In this document: piece by piece, positions 46,172 to 59,700 of the stretch | How positions within the stretch are numbered: the stretch's first letter is position 1 | How the letters are laid out: the number at the start of each line of letters is the position of its first letter | Origin: Dipodascopsis uninucleata var. uninucleata | Lineage: Eukaryota; Ascomycota; Lipomycetes; Lipomycetales; Lipomycetaceae | Length of the DNA stretch: 64,000 nt | Direction: 5' to 3' | NCBI GenBank assembly: GCA_030568195.1 | Contig: JAJLTO010000014.1 | Span: 62,001 to 126,000 of the forward strand | The notes under the pieces: model-generated | Seen by the model: only the letters and a program-made list of their open reading frames with translations | Told to the model about the DNA's origin: nothing | Database searches by the model: none | Made by a program: the position numbers and the translations under genes

Positions 46172-46763
46172 TTTAAAATAGATAAAATACTCAGGCTATT
46201 ACTAGGAAGAGATCAACTAATTCAGCCAACTGTGGTATGCAAATGAAACTATTAGCCGAGTTCGCAGTGTAAAAAACTTCACAAAATTGAAGCAATTTGC
46301 GAAAAAATTTCTACACTTTGAAATTGGGAGAAAACTAGGTAGCACTACACAATATATTGAGAACCTTGAAAGCCACACCACTCACAGAGTACTGCATTAG
46401 ATTTTTCTCTCTTAAGCAGGCTATCGAAACCAATTACATACAAAAGTCGCTTGTTCAATCATTGCTTTGTTTTATACGGAAATTTTCGAATACTATGACT
46501 ACGTAAAAGGTAATACTGTCTGAGTGGCTATCCTAAACTGTTCCTTTTATGCCATTTCACATAGTGAGCCGGACGGATATTTAGAGCACAAAGATCATTT
46601 GAAACCAGTCATTATTCCAAGATAAATTTTAATTAACATGAGGAAGATAGACATAATTCATAGCAATACATACAAAACAGTATATAAAATTTTTATTGAT
46701 TATTGGTCAATGAATCAAAAGTTGGATAATAAGATATGCATCGAGCAGGTTTGATCAGGAATT
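46172..46763. other. NOP16 promoter / formaldehyde dehydrogenase 3' region
   Basis: 592 bp between two minus-strand genes. No gene seen. Confidence 0.6.
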
Positions 46764-48324
<1,561 letters not shown>

Positions 48325-49368
48325 TCTGATATATTGACAATTGGCGATCAAGAATTAAAAGCAACTGATGGATGTAATGCTGTCCAAGTTAAAACTAGAA
48401 GTGACGAGAAGAAGAGCCGAAAGAAGATAATTTATAGTGTCATTTAAGCATATAGTTATTGGTGAGCTTAGCAGTAAAGAGAGGAGTCGGATTAGCCATT
48501 GAGAAATGTAACATCTAAATGCATATATGGCATAAAGCCAACAACGTACCAATGTTAAGGAATAAATGTACGAATGGTAGTGTGATAAAATGTCTTGTTT
48601 TATTGAACATCTAATTTGGGTAACTTCCGCTTGTTTTCTAGTAGCAAGAGGAGAACGGACGTAATAGTAAAGAATACGATATTCTGAAGAAATAATACTT
48701 CTTTTTATTTTTTTTTTTGGAGGAAAGTGTTAGAATATTCTCTAGATGTTTTGAATGTATCTTAACTGTCGTACGGACTACATTTCTGGAGCGAACTATG
48801 CTGAAGCAAACTTCCGTTAGGTCGCAAGAACCAAAAAAAAGCCATTATGTTATTTTGGTAGCGCCTCTCTGCTCCAGTCTTATCGACGACCAGCAATTAT
48901 CCGCATTTCGTCTTGCAACGGACATTCTGTTAGATTTCACTATTCTCGCTATCTCACATATGTAGGATCATAAATCTATTATACTCGAGACAAGCAGTTA
49001 AATCTGATATCGTTTAATTCGATGATTTTTATATCTTTTTTGGCTCTTTTATCGAGTATCAATTGCTGTGCTTTTGTCCGGATATGATAGTTTCCGTATT
49101 GTTGATACCAGTATTTTTCCATATAGTATTGGTTTGAATATGCTCTTTATCCCTAAACCGCAATATCAATTCACGTGACATATTCGCGTCGTTGAGCTTC
49201 GGCGAAAGCCTGTAAGCATGAATAAATTTTAATCGAACTATTAAAGGCCGGCCAATTTTCATATTGTAAGATGGTATTTTTTTTTGCCTAGTAAAAAAGA
49301 AGTATTAAATGTATTCTGCGTAATAAATCTTTACTGTTAAAGGAAAGGGTCCGCGGTCGAGAATAGAA
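48325..49368. other. Divergent promoter region SFA1 / YGR210C-like GTPase
   Basis: 1.04 kb between divergent starts. It contains an ATG-initiated 67-codon minus-strand frame (49059-49262) just 107 bp from the GTPase start (see findings) and a T-run at 48706-48718. No assigned gene. Confidence 0.5.
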
Positions 49369-51105
49369 ATGGGAAGAGATCCTCTGATAGGACTGGTTGG
49401 TAAACCGTCAAGTGGTAAATCAACAATGTAAGATATAGTAATTAATGCTACTGGAGATATGTTATCGTTCTTCTTTCTACAGGCACTAACTAATTTCTAT
49501 TTAATAACTATAGGCTTAACAGTATGTGACACGATGTGTAGAAATTGAGATATGGCTGTCGTCAATCATACTGACTATCGGATTTAAAAAGGCTTGACGG
49601 ATGCTACTGCGAAGACAGGTGCTTTTCCTTTTACTACTATAGATCCGAATAAAGCTACTGGTATGCTAATAGCAGCTCTAAATATTAATTGTATAATATA
49701 GAATTTTATTGACGTTGAATTTACGCGAAATTTTTGCTGAAATAGGATATTTACAAATAGATTGCGCATGCAGCAGATTCGGCAAAGAGAACTTATGCAA
49801 GCCAAACTATGGGAGCTGCCGCAAAGGAAAACGTTTTGTACCGGTAATGCTTCTTGATGTAGCTGGTTTGGTTCCTGGAGCGCATGAGGGTCGAGGACTG
49901 GGAAATAAGGTGCGGGTGGTATATGATTATTCGAATGGCTATCAAATACTGACAATTGTATAGTTTTTAGACGATCTACGACACGCCGACGCATTAATAC
50001 ATGTTGTTGATGTATCTGGCACAACTGACGCAGAAGGAAAAGCTACTAGGTAAATATTGGCAACTTATTTTCTTGAAAATTTACGCTCAGAATTTTTTAT
50101 AACTGATGATGCATCTTCCATTTGATGTAGCGGGTATGATTCGTTGGTAGACGTAGAGTGGCTACGAGGTGAGATCATGCGATGGATAGAAGGCAACCTC
50201 AAAGAAAAATGGGGATCAATCAAGAGACGACATATATCGACAAGTGAGTATCAAGAAATTGATCGTTGGAATTATATATGTGAATGGAAGACTGATTAAA
50301 GTTCTCTTTCTAGAATCTAATGCTGTTGACACTCTCCAAAATCAATTCAGTGGTTATGGAAGCACTACTCCAGTTGTCCAGCGTTGTCTTGACAAGATAA
50401 AATTAACAGAACCACTGGAGAACTGGAGTGATGAAACCATAGAAAATGTCGTCAGTGCATTCGTAGACGAAAAATTTCCAACAATCTTAGCATTGAATAA
50501 AATTGATCATCCTGACTCCGATAGGTGTATTTATCGGATAAGACGGATGTACGATGCAGAGAACATTGTATTCACAAGTGCCCTGTCGGAAGTTTTTATT
50601 AGAAAGCTCGCTAAACAGGGATATGTATATTATGAGGAAGGGGCAGATGATGTAATAACGAAAGAGGATGATGTCGATAACCTGTATCATTTGAAAGAAA
50701 TGGATGATAAGTTGAGAGCGTAAGTTGAGATTATTTTTCTCTTATTTAAAATATTTTAACATGATGGTACGCAGGCGCATAGACAATTTACGAGACTCTC
50801 TATTTTATAGATGGTATGGGACTGGTGTTGTCAAAGCCCTTCAGGCCGCGGCCAGAACACTTGAACTAATTCCTGTGTTTTCTGTGAGAAATATACACAA
50901 TTTCACAAATTCGCCTAGTGAAGAAGCTGTTTTCAGAGACTGCGTGCTAGTTAAACGGGGTACGCAAGTCGGAAGCGTGATTAGAAAAATTATGGGTGAT
51001 ATTCCCATAGCATTTGTCGAAGGTCTCGGTGGAATACGCGTTTCGAAGACTGATATAGTAGATGCTGGGAAGAACGATATCTTGAGCTTTAAAATCGGAC
51101 ATTAG
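49369..51105 (+). CDS. Obg-like translation GTPase of the YGR210C family
   Basis: Eight exons: 49369-49427, 49514-49521, 49592-49660, 49746-49909, 49964-50049, 50131-50243, 50314-50719 and 50775-51105. They give 411 aa. The second exon is only 8 nt (GCTTAACA); without it the P-loop helix [21 protein letters not shown] cannot be read. GTPase motifs are GKPSSGKST (G1), FPFTTIDP (switch), [20 protein letters not shown] (G3) and NKIDHPDSD (G4). [12 protein letters not shown] and [13 protein letters not shown] are cysteine-rich insert sequences particular to the YGR210C/archaeal-like branch of the Obg/YchF superfamily. A TGS-like domain forms the C-terminus ([18 protein letters not shown]). The exact cellular role is not established; ribosome association is inferred from the family. 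Confidence 0.93.
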
Positions 51106-51455
51106 AGCAAGAGATAGATCTCTCACTTATATTAATATTTACAATACTAATAGATTTAGGACCATAAAGTTTATAATACATTCTATACTATTGATTTTAT
51201 TTGAAAGTTAAGCTATCAAATTAATTACAATTTAAAATTATCATAATGACTGTAGATCTGGTCAGTCACTATTCCAATAACCACCTCACCAACCATTTCC
51301 ATAAAGGTCCTAAAATAATTTATGGAGTGCATCTATAAAAGTCCAATTAATTGAAAGTTGTTTCGCTATTCCTAGTGTCGAAGCATTTTGTAATTTTCAT
51401 TCTAGTTTCTTGTCTTCTTTTAAGTCTACATATTTCCTCTAGTGAATTAGTCAAA
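51106..51455. other. Spacer before the unknown Ser/Arg-rich gene
   Basis: 350 bp, AT-rich; 3' region of the GTPase gene and presumed promoter of the next gene. Confidence 0.5.
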
Positions 51456-52459
51456 ATGTCATGTGCAAATAATCGACTGGAACACAGGTTTCCAGCACCA
51501 GCTTTAGAATTCTACCGACCACAACGTCAATCGTTCTTTTCCTGGATACGTAACAGGTTTCGAAAATCAAAGAGCAATCGGCATCTTAACTACGAATTGC
51601 ACACGCAGCAAATGCCACAGCGACAAAGGGTGATTATATGGACAACGTCGTTTTAACATATATATAAATATATATTCTACTTATATTATTATTCTGGCTT
51701 TGTTATTATTTGGCACAGTCCTCGAGCGATCCACCATGAAAGTGTGACAACATATTCATCGTCACTCGATGTTTCTAGTCCGCAGGTGGAAAGTTGAGCG
51801 CGAGCCAGCGATCGAAAATTATGCTAACATCTTATGACTATATCTTTGAGATTTCTCTTTGACTTATGTAGGTATATACCAATGAACAAACAAATCAGCA
51901 ACATAAACGAAATGATCAAAGAATGCAAATGTCTCAAGGCCACTGTTTGAATGAAGAGGAGAATGCCCCACCTACACGCAGAATATCTCTCTCACGAAGA
52001 TCATCTGTCAGAAAATATATGACATCTCAAGCTCGACGGGACGCAAAGAGCATAGCGAAGACAATGCCGGATGATTTTTGGCATAATCTAGCAATGAGCA
52101 CTGAAAACGGTGGTCTAGACGGCGAACAACTCGACAACTTAGTACGAGAAACATATGCATCATCATTAGCATCTGCAAGCACCGAATCAACGCCAAAAAC
52201 TAAGAAAAACCGTGTAACCAGCGAGGATCAGCAGTCTATAACTGATGCGAAGACAAACCGCGGAAAATCTCGACTTACACGCATGTCGTCAGTCACGAAC
52301 TCCATCAACGGCCTATTCCGCCGTCGTTCATTTATCGGTAATAATGCTAATTTTGCAGATTCGATGTCAGGCAATGACGCAGCTTTGTCTGGTTTTAATC
52401 GTGATGATATGGATGTGAATACCAATCTACATACTGTTGTTACCAACATTGTGGCATGA
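51456..52459 (+). CDS. Unrecognised Ser/Arg-rich protein, 5' splicing unresolved
   Basis: I do not recognise this protein. A terminal exon, 51872-52459, is well supported: it follows a TATGTAG acceptor and is open for 195 codons. The preceding exon 51719-51785 joins it in phase (…DVSSPQ/VYTNEQTNQQ). An upstream frame from ATG 51456 (MSCANNRLEHRFPAPALEFY, then QSFFSWIRNRFRKSKS) is probably the first exon, but I find no strong donor giving the phase the next exon needs; weak candidates are at 51552 and 51648. The protein is basic and Ser/Arg/Thr-rich with TRRISLSRRSSVRKYM and LFRRRSF, phosphorylation-prone RRxS sites, and MPDDFWHNLA as the most globular-looking piece. No membrane segment is evident. 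Function unknown; signalling-related disorder is a guess. Confidence 0.5.
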
Positions 52460-53234
52460 TACTCCTGCTCCAATTAAGATTATTTAACTGGGTTTCCTAC
52501 ATAATTATGCAATATCGAGATACTGGATTACTGAAATAGAAAAAAAATAGATAAGATCTCTTTTATTACATTATTTTTTCGAAATTATCTGCGTTTCATG
52601 CTGCAGCTAGAATATATATATATACCAAATTTCTAGTGGAACAACCTAAGAGGCGTTAAAGACGCCTCTCTTCATCTGCGTGCCGCCACTTTTGCCAATG
52701 TTTCACATTTCATAACGAAATTCAACTTTAAAATCTTTAATTACATTGCAATTGACTGAATCTAAACTTTATATGTACCCCTTTCTCTAATGATCTGTGC
52801 TAAGCAAGACTTGCCGTTCAGCCCATAATCAAGCAAAAAATGCGTGTTAATTGCATCGCTATGGACGAGATATTAGAAATCGTTCGCATCCCTAGGAATT
52901 AGTGCTTCGAGATACGAAGATTTACCGGTACAATTAACCTTTACCATTTGGAGCTGTAGAAAAATATTACGGAAAATATATTCAACTGTTAATGTATTCA
53001 TAGCAAGTACAATCAATGTACAGGTTATAAATAAGCGAGAGATTTCATTATCTCTTTATACACACTTACAGAGATATGCAGTTACATACTGTTACAGAAA
53101 GCAATATAATGAAGCTATTAACTAAATCTAGTAGTTCATATTTCTCTATATCCCGATAGTATTATTACATTGCGAAAACCAAATAATCAAACGTAAGATA
53201 AAAATGAGCAAAAAAAAATTCAAAATAACGTAAG
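52460..53234. other. Convergent 3' region
   Basis: 775 bp between the unknown gene (+) and the first NCS1 permease (-). It contains a short (TA)n tract at 52613-52623 and a small inverted repeat AGGCGT...ACGCCT at 52650-52666. No gene seen. Confidence 0.55.
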
Positions 53235-54938
53235 TTATTCTTTCTTGATATAGTCGTCATCTGGAGATTCATATGAGTCATTTGGTTGATAGCCATCAAT
53301 AGTTCCAGCATTCTCAATACCAATCAGATCGTCATCTGGGTAAACAGCAACGTCCAACATAGTCTCCTTAGCTGGCCATATCAAACATAAAATGTAATAA
53401 GAAAAACATGGAGCACCAAAGCCATAGAAGTATCCAAGATCGTAAAGATGAACGACACCTACGCTAGCAGTGACACTACTGTTAACGGTCGGAATGAATC
53501 CAGGAAGTAAAGGAACAAATCCAATCAGGAATGCTAGGAATGCTCGCCAATTAGACTTGTATTTATTATAACTGTAGATGCCGTTCTTGTTATAGAGCTC
53601 CCAGACATGGTACTTCTGCTTATGAACTAAAAAGTAGTCAGAGACCAATATTCCTGCAATAGGACCCAGCCAAATTGAATAGCCTGACATGAAATTCAAG
53701 AAAGCTGGAGCCGACGTAAGAATGTTCCATGGAGTTAAGGCCCAGGAGCCAAGAACAGCAACAATGATCTGACCACGACGAATGTTGATGTATTTGGGGA
53801 ACATGCAATTGAGATCGTTAGCAGACGAGAGAGAGTTGGCAGCAATATTGACACCAATCTGAGAAACCAAAAAGAAGAAGGCGCAAAAGAAAGCAGCAGC
53901 ACGTCCTCCTCTAGAAGTCCAATTGTCAATCAAAAGTAAAGGATCCCACAAGATTTCACCATAGAGAATATTAGTGCCGGCAGCAGAAACAACACCGAAG
54001 AAGGTAATCAAGCAACCAGTTGCAGGTAGAACAAAAGCAGTGATGTAAGCCGAGCGGTTGGACTTAGCATAGCGAGTGAAATCAGGAGCATTGACACCAA
54101 GAGTGGCCCAAGTTCCAATATTCGAGTAGAGACCAGACATAAATGCCCATCCAAGCTTAGAGCCGTGAATGGTCGTCTCACTATTGAATAGCTGGCCAGT
54201 ATGATTAGTTCTAGCAATGACCCATCCCATAATGGCAAATCCGACAATAGGAGTAGTAATAGACTTCACAGTAAAGAGCCATTTAAGCTTATGAACTGGA
54301 ATGAAATGAAGAGGGAAGATGAGCACAAAATAAACGAAGTAAGACACCATCATCTGGGTATCAATGTTAGCGCTGGCAGGGAGGTGGTTCTTAACATTTC
54401 GGAACGATGGCCAAATGGCATAGATAATTGATCTCGCACACTCGCCACCAGTGTAAGCCTGAATACCGTACCAGAAGACACCAACAATCATACGAATGAA
54501 GATCATGAGATATGACAAATAGTAGCCGAATGGAGCACGAGACTGAATACTGAAATTGATGTGATAAGTAGAACCAACCACACCATTGACGACAATAACA
54601 AGTGCAACAATGAACTGAGCAATAGTGATACAGACAAGAGCCAACTTCCACGAGAGACCAACTTCCATGAGAGAGGCAGCGTTACGGAAACCAGATGGCG
54701 AAAAGTTGTCAGATATCCAATACATCACATAGTTATAAGTACTCCAAGTTCGTTTGCTTGGTGGAACAGGGTCCAAATCTTCGTTAGACTTTCTTGACTC
54801 ATCAGAGCTCTCAAGTTCACACTTCTTGAGCATGCGTGAGAAAAATCCACCAGAGCTTGGAACGCTGTAAGACTCGTTTACATTGCTAGTAATATCGACC
54901 GCGCCCTGGCTAACCCATTTCTCTTGCTGAGACTGCAT
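53235..54938 (-). CDS. NCS1 nucleobase/allantoin/vitamin permease, paralogue A
   Basis: An intronless 567-aa membrane protein. The cytosolic N-terminus ends in LDPVPPSKRTWSTYNYVMYW, the NCS1 entry motif, and about 12 hydrophobic segments follow. Family-typical stretches include NAASLMEVGLSW in helix 1, FGYYLSYLMIFIRMIVGVFWYG in helix 3, GLYSNIGTWATLGVNAPDFTRYAKS in helix 6 and NIAANSLSSANDLNCMFPKYINIRRG in helix 8. LTPWNILTSAPAFLNFMSGYS and IAGILVSDYFLVHKQKYHVWEL lie near the end. The C-terminus is acidic. The Fur branch of fungal NCS1 proteins imports uracil, allantoin, uridine or thiamine with protons; the substrate cannot be told. A close paralogue lies at 60807-62483 in opposite orientation. 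Confidence 0.93.
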   Translation of the reverse strand: MQSQQEKWVSQGAVDITSNVNESYSVPSSGGFFSRMLKKCELESSDESRKSNEDLDPVPPSKRTWSTYNYVMYWISDNFSPSGFRNAASLMEVGLSWKLALVCITIAQFIVALVIVVNGVVGSTYHINFSIQSRAPFGYYLSYLMIFIRMIVGVFWYGIQAYTGGECARSIIYAIWPSFRNVKNHLPASANIDTQMMVSYFVYFVLIFPLHFIPVHKLKWLFTVKSITTPIVGFAIMGWVIARTNHTGQLFNSETTIHGSKLGWAFMSGLYSNIGTWATLGVNAPDFTRYAKSNRSAYITAFVLPATGCLITFFGVVSAAGTNILYGEILWDPLLLIDNWTSRGGRAAAFFCAFFFLVSQIGVNIAANSLSSANDLNCMFPKYINIRRGQIIVAVLGSWALTPWNILTSAPAFLNFMSGYSIWLGPIAGILVSDYFLVHKQKYHVWELYNKNGIYSYNKYKSNWRAFLAFLIGFVPLLPGFIPTVNSSVTASVGVVHLYDLGYFYGFGAPCFSYYILCLIWPAKETMLDVAVYPDDDLIGIENAGTIDGYQPNDSYESPDDDYIKKE

Positions 54939-56662
54939 TGTAGCTGATGTATACTCTCGTGTTGATTTTGTAGCCCTTTGAGTCTATAAAGAACGCCAGA
55001 CAGTCAAAACTACTATGACAGATCGTTCAGGTCATTCAGATGGAGGATACTCTCGCATTATATAATGGTACCTCGGGTTGTCAGGTTTTCTAAACTCGTA
55101 GATTGCCCTCATGAGGATGAACTCAGTCGCAAATCCTACTTGGAAGTGGGAGCGTTTATCTGAAAGAGAGTTTATTTTCTGCGAAAATGAGCGGTGCAAA
55201 GCTTATCATAGCGGCGTATTAAGCTCATGGCTAGTTCAGTCCAATTTTACTACCCTCTCAATATGGGTAATGAGTGTTATCTGTGCCCTAGCTCGTACCG
55301 CTATTTTAACGCTAAGTCTTCCGTTATCAGTAGGTGTCGAGTTGCACTGTCCATTACAGACAGCCGATGTAATTCTTCCGGACTTTTTACAATAATTCTA
55401 TGGCTCATATTCTTGATTTCGCTCGCGAAATCAAGTTGCACAGGTCCATTTCTAGTTCAAGATACACCGCGGCACCTTTCGACTGTCCCATGGCTGTAAC
55501 GTGCAGCCATTTTAGCCCATGGCTGACGCCCAACAGCTTCCCTTTAGCAACTCTAACGAAAGAGAGCGAAGTTCACATAGCTTGAGTGCGCCATTTTCAA
55601 GTCGACACTGCATTTGTCAGCAGCCATTGGCGCTTTAAAGTGGAGCCACTATATAGAAGTGTCACGACGCCACAGCTGGGAATGGCATTATACTTTTTTA
55701 GCTTGCTTGAATGGCGATGGCAATAGCTGTTGAAATTTAGTGCACTGCCATGCAAAATAATTTCTAAGCCATCTTCTCAGCCACCCGCCAACAACACCCC
55801 TGGTGCGCATAAGGCGGTGCCCATGGAGAGGCGCGTATAGTGAAATCATTACCGTTACCCTGACAGAAAAATACTTTCCCAATATAGAAGCTCTCCTGCA
55901 AACAGAATGGTAGAAAATGTCAGCTCTTATCTGGGTACGGGTATATATCAAGCCTTGTGTTATCTCATGACAAACGTTACAATAAGACACCGGAACGATG
56001 TCCCGCAGTTGAGTTTCAGAATAAGATAATTGGGATGTAATAGTCCTAGCGCACACGAAATAAGAATAAAACTTCGGAGATATGCGCATGGATTATTGTA
56101 TCAGGCACGATATCGACGAATTGGAGCTATTAAAAAAAATATTAACGTGGGACAGAGTGTTAATAAAATACTTTGGCCGCTTATGCCCGTCGCGCGCCTG
56201 CCCGCCGACATTTCGACGTGCTGGCGATGGGGCATCAAAGGATCTGAAATGTATGCTTAGTCCTTATCAGTCGTCAGATAATCAATATACTCGGGCAATG
56301 ACTCCTAACTATTGTGACTCTTGCCTGTCATCATTACGCGTCGATGATAATGAGTACTATGACTCCCAGTAGTGTTTTCTCATGATGAAATCTTTCAACT
56401 GTAGGTATAAAAAATGGCGTCACAAATAAACGTAGTCTACACAGTAGCGACATCCAAACAAATTCGTTCTTTTTGAAGCGATGAAGAATTCTTTATCGGT
56501 GTGCCTCGGCTCTTCTTGTAACTGCTACTATGGATGACCTTTTAAGAAGTAGTGCATTATCGTTTATAAGCATGCCTGATATGGTCTGCAAAACTAACGC
56601 AGTAATCTTATTTTAGTTGTTTGGGCTTCATATATTCTAACAGTAGAAGGAATAGGAAATAA
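54939..56662. other. Gene-free region upstream of permease A
   Basis: 1.7 kb up to the tRNA gene. It should contain the permease A promoter. Several 75-130-codon frames exist (for example 56082-56372 +, ATG-initiated, 96 codons) but none resembles a family I know. The part around 55200-55900 is less AT-rich than usual for spacers here. Confidence 0.45.
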
Positions 56663-56764
56663 GTCCCGGTGGCCGAGTGGTTAAGGCGACGCCCTGCTAT
56701 TGATTTATCAAAGTGGCTAAGGCGTTGGGTTCTGCCCGCGCAAGTTCGAATCTTGTCCGTGACG
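56663..56764 (+). tRNA. tRNA-Ser(GCU) with 20-nt intron, copy 2
   Basis: The mature 82 nt are identical to the copy at 37837-37938, including the C4-U69 mismatch in the acceptor stem. The intron (56700-56719) is in the same place and of the same length but different in sequence. Anticodon GCT, long variable arm and TTCGAAT T-loop are all present. Followed by nine T. Confidence 0.95.
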
Positions 56765-56765
56765 G

Positions 56766-56774
56766 TTTTTTTTT
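56766..56774 (+). terminator. RNA polymerase III terminator of tRNA-Ser copy 2
   Basis: Run of nine T two bases after the tRNA 3' end. Confidence 0.85.
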
Positions 56775-59700
56775 AATACTGCATGCATTCTAGATCAATT
56801 TGCCTAATTGATTGATATATAGTCTTCTACAGCCTTCCGATGATGATTGTAATTCATTGATCGTTCTAAAACTGTTGGCTCTAGCACAACACTGATGTTG
56901 TTATCGCGCATATTCTACGACCGTGCCACTCTTGATAGCTATGAACGATAGCCTCATGCACTTACACGACATTAAGTTATAGATAATAATAGCTTCTACA
57001 CGGAAAACTTGCAAAGTCGTCATCGACTGCGGAATGCTCGGACGAAGTCTACATGATGAATTTGACACTTCTGATGTTGTGATGACTCAGTCAGCCAAAG
57101 TCATGCAATGACTTCCATTCAAACTAAGGAAATAAAGTAAGAACCGAATGGTAGAGAGAGTGCCACCACCCAAATTACTAGGGAAAATGGCTTCTATCAA
57201 GTGAGCGCCATTTATGGCTTATCACTAAAATTCGGTCTCGTTTTCGTTACTACTTTGTGTTTTGGCTCGTGTGATTTACACAGGAAGGGGTCGTTGATGC
57301 GACAAAAGCTACTCGTGAGCAGTGCGCAATAACAATTACTGAAATGTCACAATCTTAGTGCCCATAGACCAGCTCAATCGCCAATGACTTGGTCGATAAA
57401 TGTTGGGTCTGATAACACATCTATTACGGGTTAGATGGCTCTAAATGATCTTAAATTACACGCAATGGCAAAATATAGATAATGGGGAATTTACACAGAG
57501 AGTTTAATTTAGAATTTTGTCTACTTAATCTGAGTTTTATGAAATACCTCCAGTCTAAACTGGACTCATACCGAATAAGTAGGCATTGTAGTAATCCCAG
57601 TTCTACAATGTTTAATCTTCTGTAGATTGCCGCTATCGCTCAGTGATTTAACCCATCTTTCATACAACTCCTCGCCCGTAGCTTGCGGAAGCGGACTTAT
57701 AGTCCGTATAACTTACTATAGGGCAGATCTGTATGCTAAATTGGTACAGCGGTGAGTTAGCACCGCTAGAAGTCGGTATTAATGAGTTATATTGTAATTT
57801 TTACTAGGTACTTGTGAATTGCTCCGTCAAACTGTGGGCCGACTTCGCTTTCGTATCTATCTTTGAAGTCATAAGATACCAGATTATTCTTAATCAAACA
57901 TATGATCATGAAATTTAACTATCTCCCCATAGCTCGAAAGAACTTCGCTGATGATATGTTCTTCGACTACCTATAGCTGAGATAAAAATCGTGCAAGACA
58001 TTGTAAGATAGTCATCAAAAAATCAAAACTGATCTTGAGGAATTCTCGCGAAGTTCTGTGGTAACAATATTGCTTTTGTCTGGTAGCTCTTATTAATGAT
58101 GAACAGATAACAAAGTAGATTCCGTTTCTGTACATATAGTGAATAAATCTTAGAATTCATTGTTACTTGGTTATTGTAGCAGGTAATTTGATCTATCTTC
58201 AGAGAAATTTTCGGTCTACAGCATGAACGAAATCTCCGCAAGAGACATCTACACCGATAATGGCTCCGCCAGAGCTACATAATTTGGTCAGCAGCTTAAC
58301 GGAAGCTCGGACTGAGATTTCGGAGTGCCGTTTAGTTAGCGTGGATGTAACAGTCAAGTGGATGCCAAAATACGCCATAGTGCTACTGATAAAGCTGAAA
58401 TTAATAAATACTACGCAATAACAATGTATCGTGAAAGCGTCTTATATTTCTACGGCTAACGAAGGAGTGTTAAATATCTGTTGAGTATCGCTTAACAGTA
58501 CTTGGTTTCGAGTTTTTTATTTTGCCACGGATACTATCTAACTTACACCTATGCATACTAAGCCTGCTTTTGATTTTAGTGGCTTGCTACTTGCACTGCC
58601 GGTCCATTAATCCGATATTAAGACTTGTACTAAAACTTTTGAATATGAGTACGCTCTGTCAAGAAAGCTTAATGCTACTTCGATAGTGTCATGTACATCA
58701 CTACGTGTTGCGTGTGTTCAAGATTAGAAAGTAGAGAGGAATACAAACAGTCGTAAGATAAATCTAGCTACCCCAGGCCAATTTTTGATACCCTATGCGG
58801 AATGTTGAGCTACGAACTTAACAGAGAAGATAGATATACTTCACAAACTCTCGAGTCATTGCTGCTGTGTAGTTGACGATTTATTCTTCATTCTTTTATT
58901 TTCTTGATCCGTCTATTTAGCGGACAGTTAAGATATTGATACATTAGTAACTGTCCCTTAAACAGTGTAGTAAAACCACGCATCCATAGTTTCCGAGTGG
59001 ACCCATTGTCTAACTAAAATGGCCAGCCCTTGGTCGTCTAATATCGTAGATAGACAAAATAAGGTATTTTCGTTACTTAACGTTCTGTAGATAGACATTC
59101 TCTCATACGTTGCTACATCACCTTCATCCTCTATATTCATGACTCGTACAGGCTAAGTACCGAACGAGGCCACCACAACGCCCCACAGATCATGTCACAG
59201 ACTAAATACTCAAGCTACTCTAAAGCCGCCTGACAAATGACTATTCTTATGATGCTGTTAGGCCACGCACCTCCTTCTTGTGGCCGTTGTCCATTTTATT
59301 TTCTGCTTTTGTTAATCTGGATCTTATTTCCCTTGATTTCTTTCATAGGGTTCGCTTGTCGGCAACTATTACAATACTTCTCAATTAGGGAATGATAAGT
59401 TACGTTACGTAATGGCAGCGACAGGAGTGAAGAAAAAATGCCATAAAAATAAAATTATCTATAGAATTCGTATTAAGAGACGTCTAATTGAAATGTAAAT
59501 GGAGCTTTCTCCCACCTGCAATTGGCAGGATCGTTAAGTATGCTCTTACTGGATAGGACACAAAATAGACCCTACCTTCGCCTCCTCAAAAGACTCACCA
59601 GAGCTAAACAGACGAGGCGCCCTTAATGCAGAGAGAATAGTTCGCTCGCATTAATCCTGTAAGTCGCTCAGCAGCGGCTAACATATACGGGACATGGCTT

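Noticed and set aside
56082-56372. 96-codon ATG-started frame before tRNA-Ser copy 2
   Set aside because: No recognisable motif beyond a few cysteines; overlapping frames of similar length exist in the same less AT-rich patch, so it is probably random.
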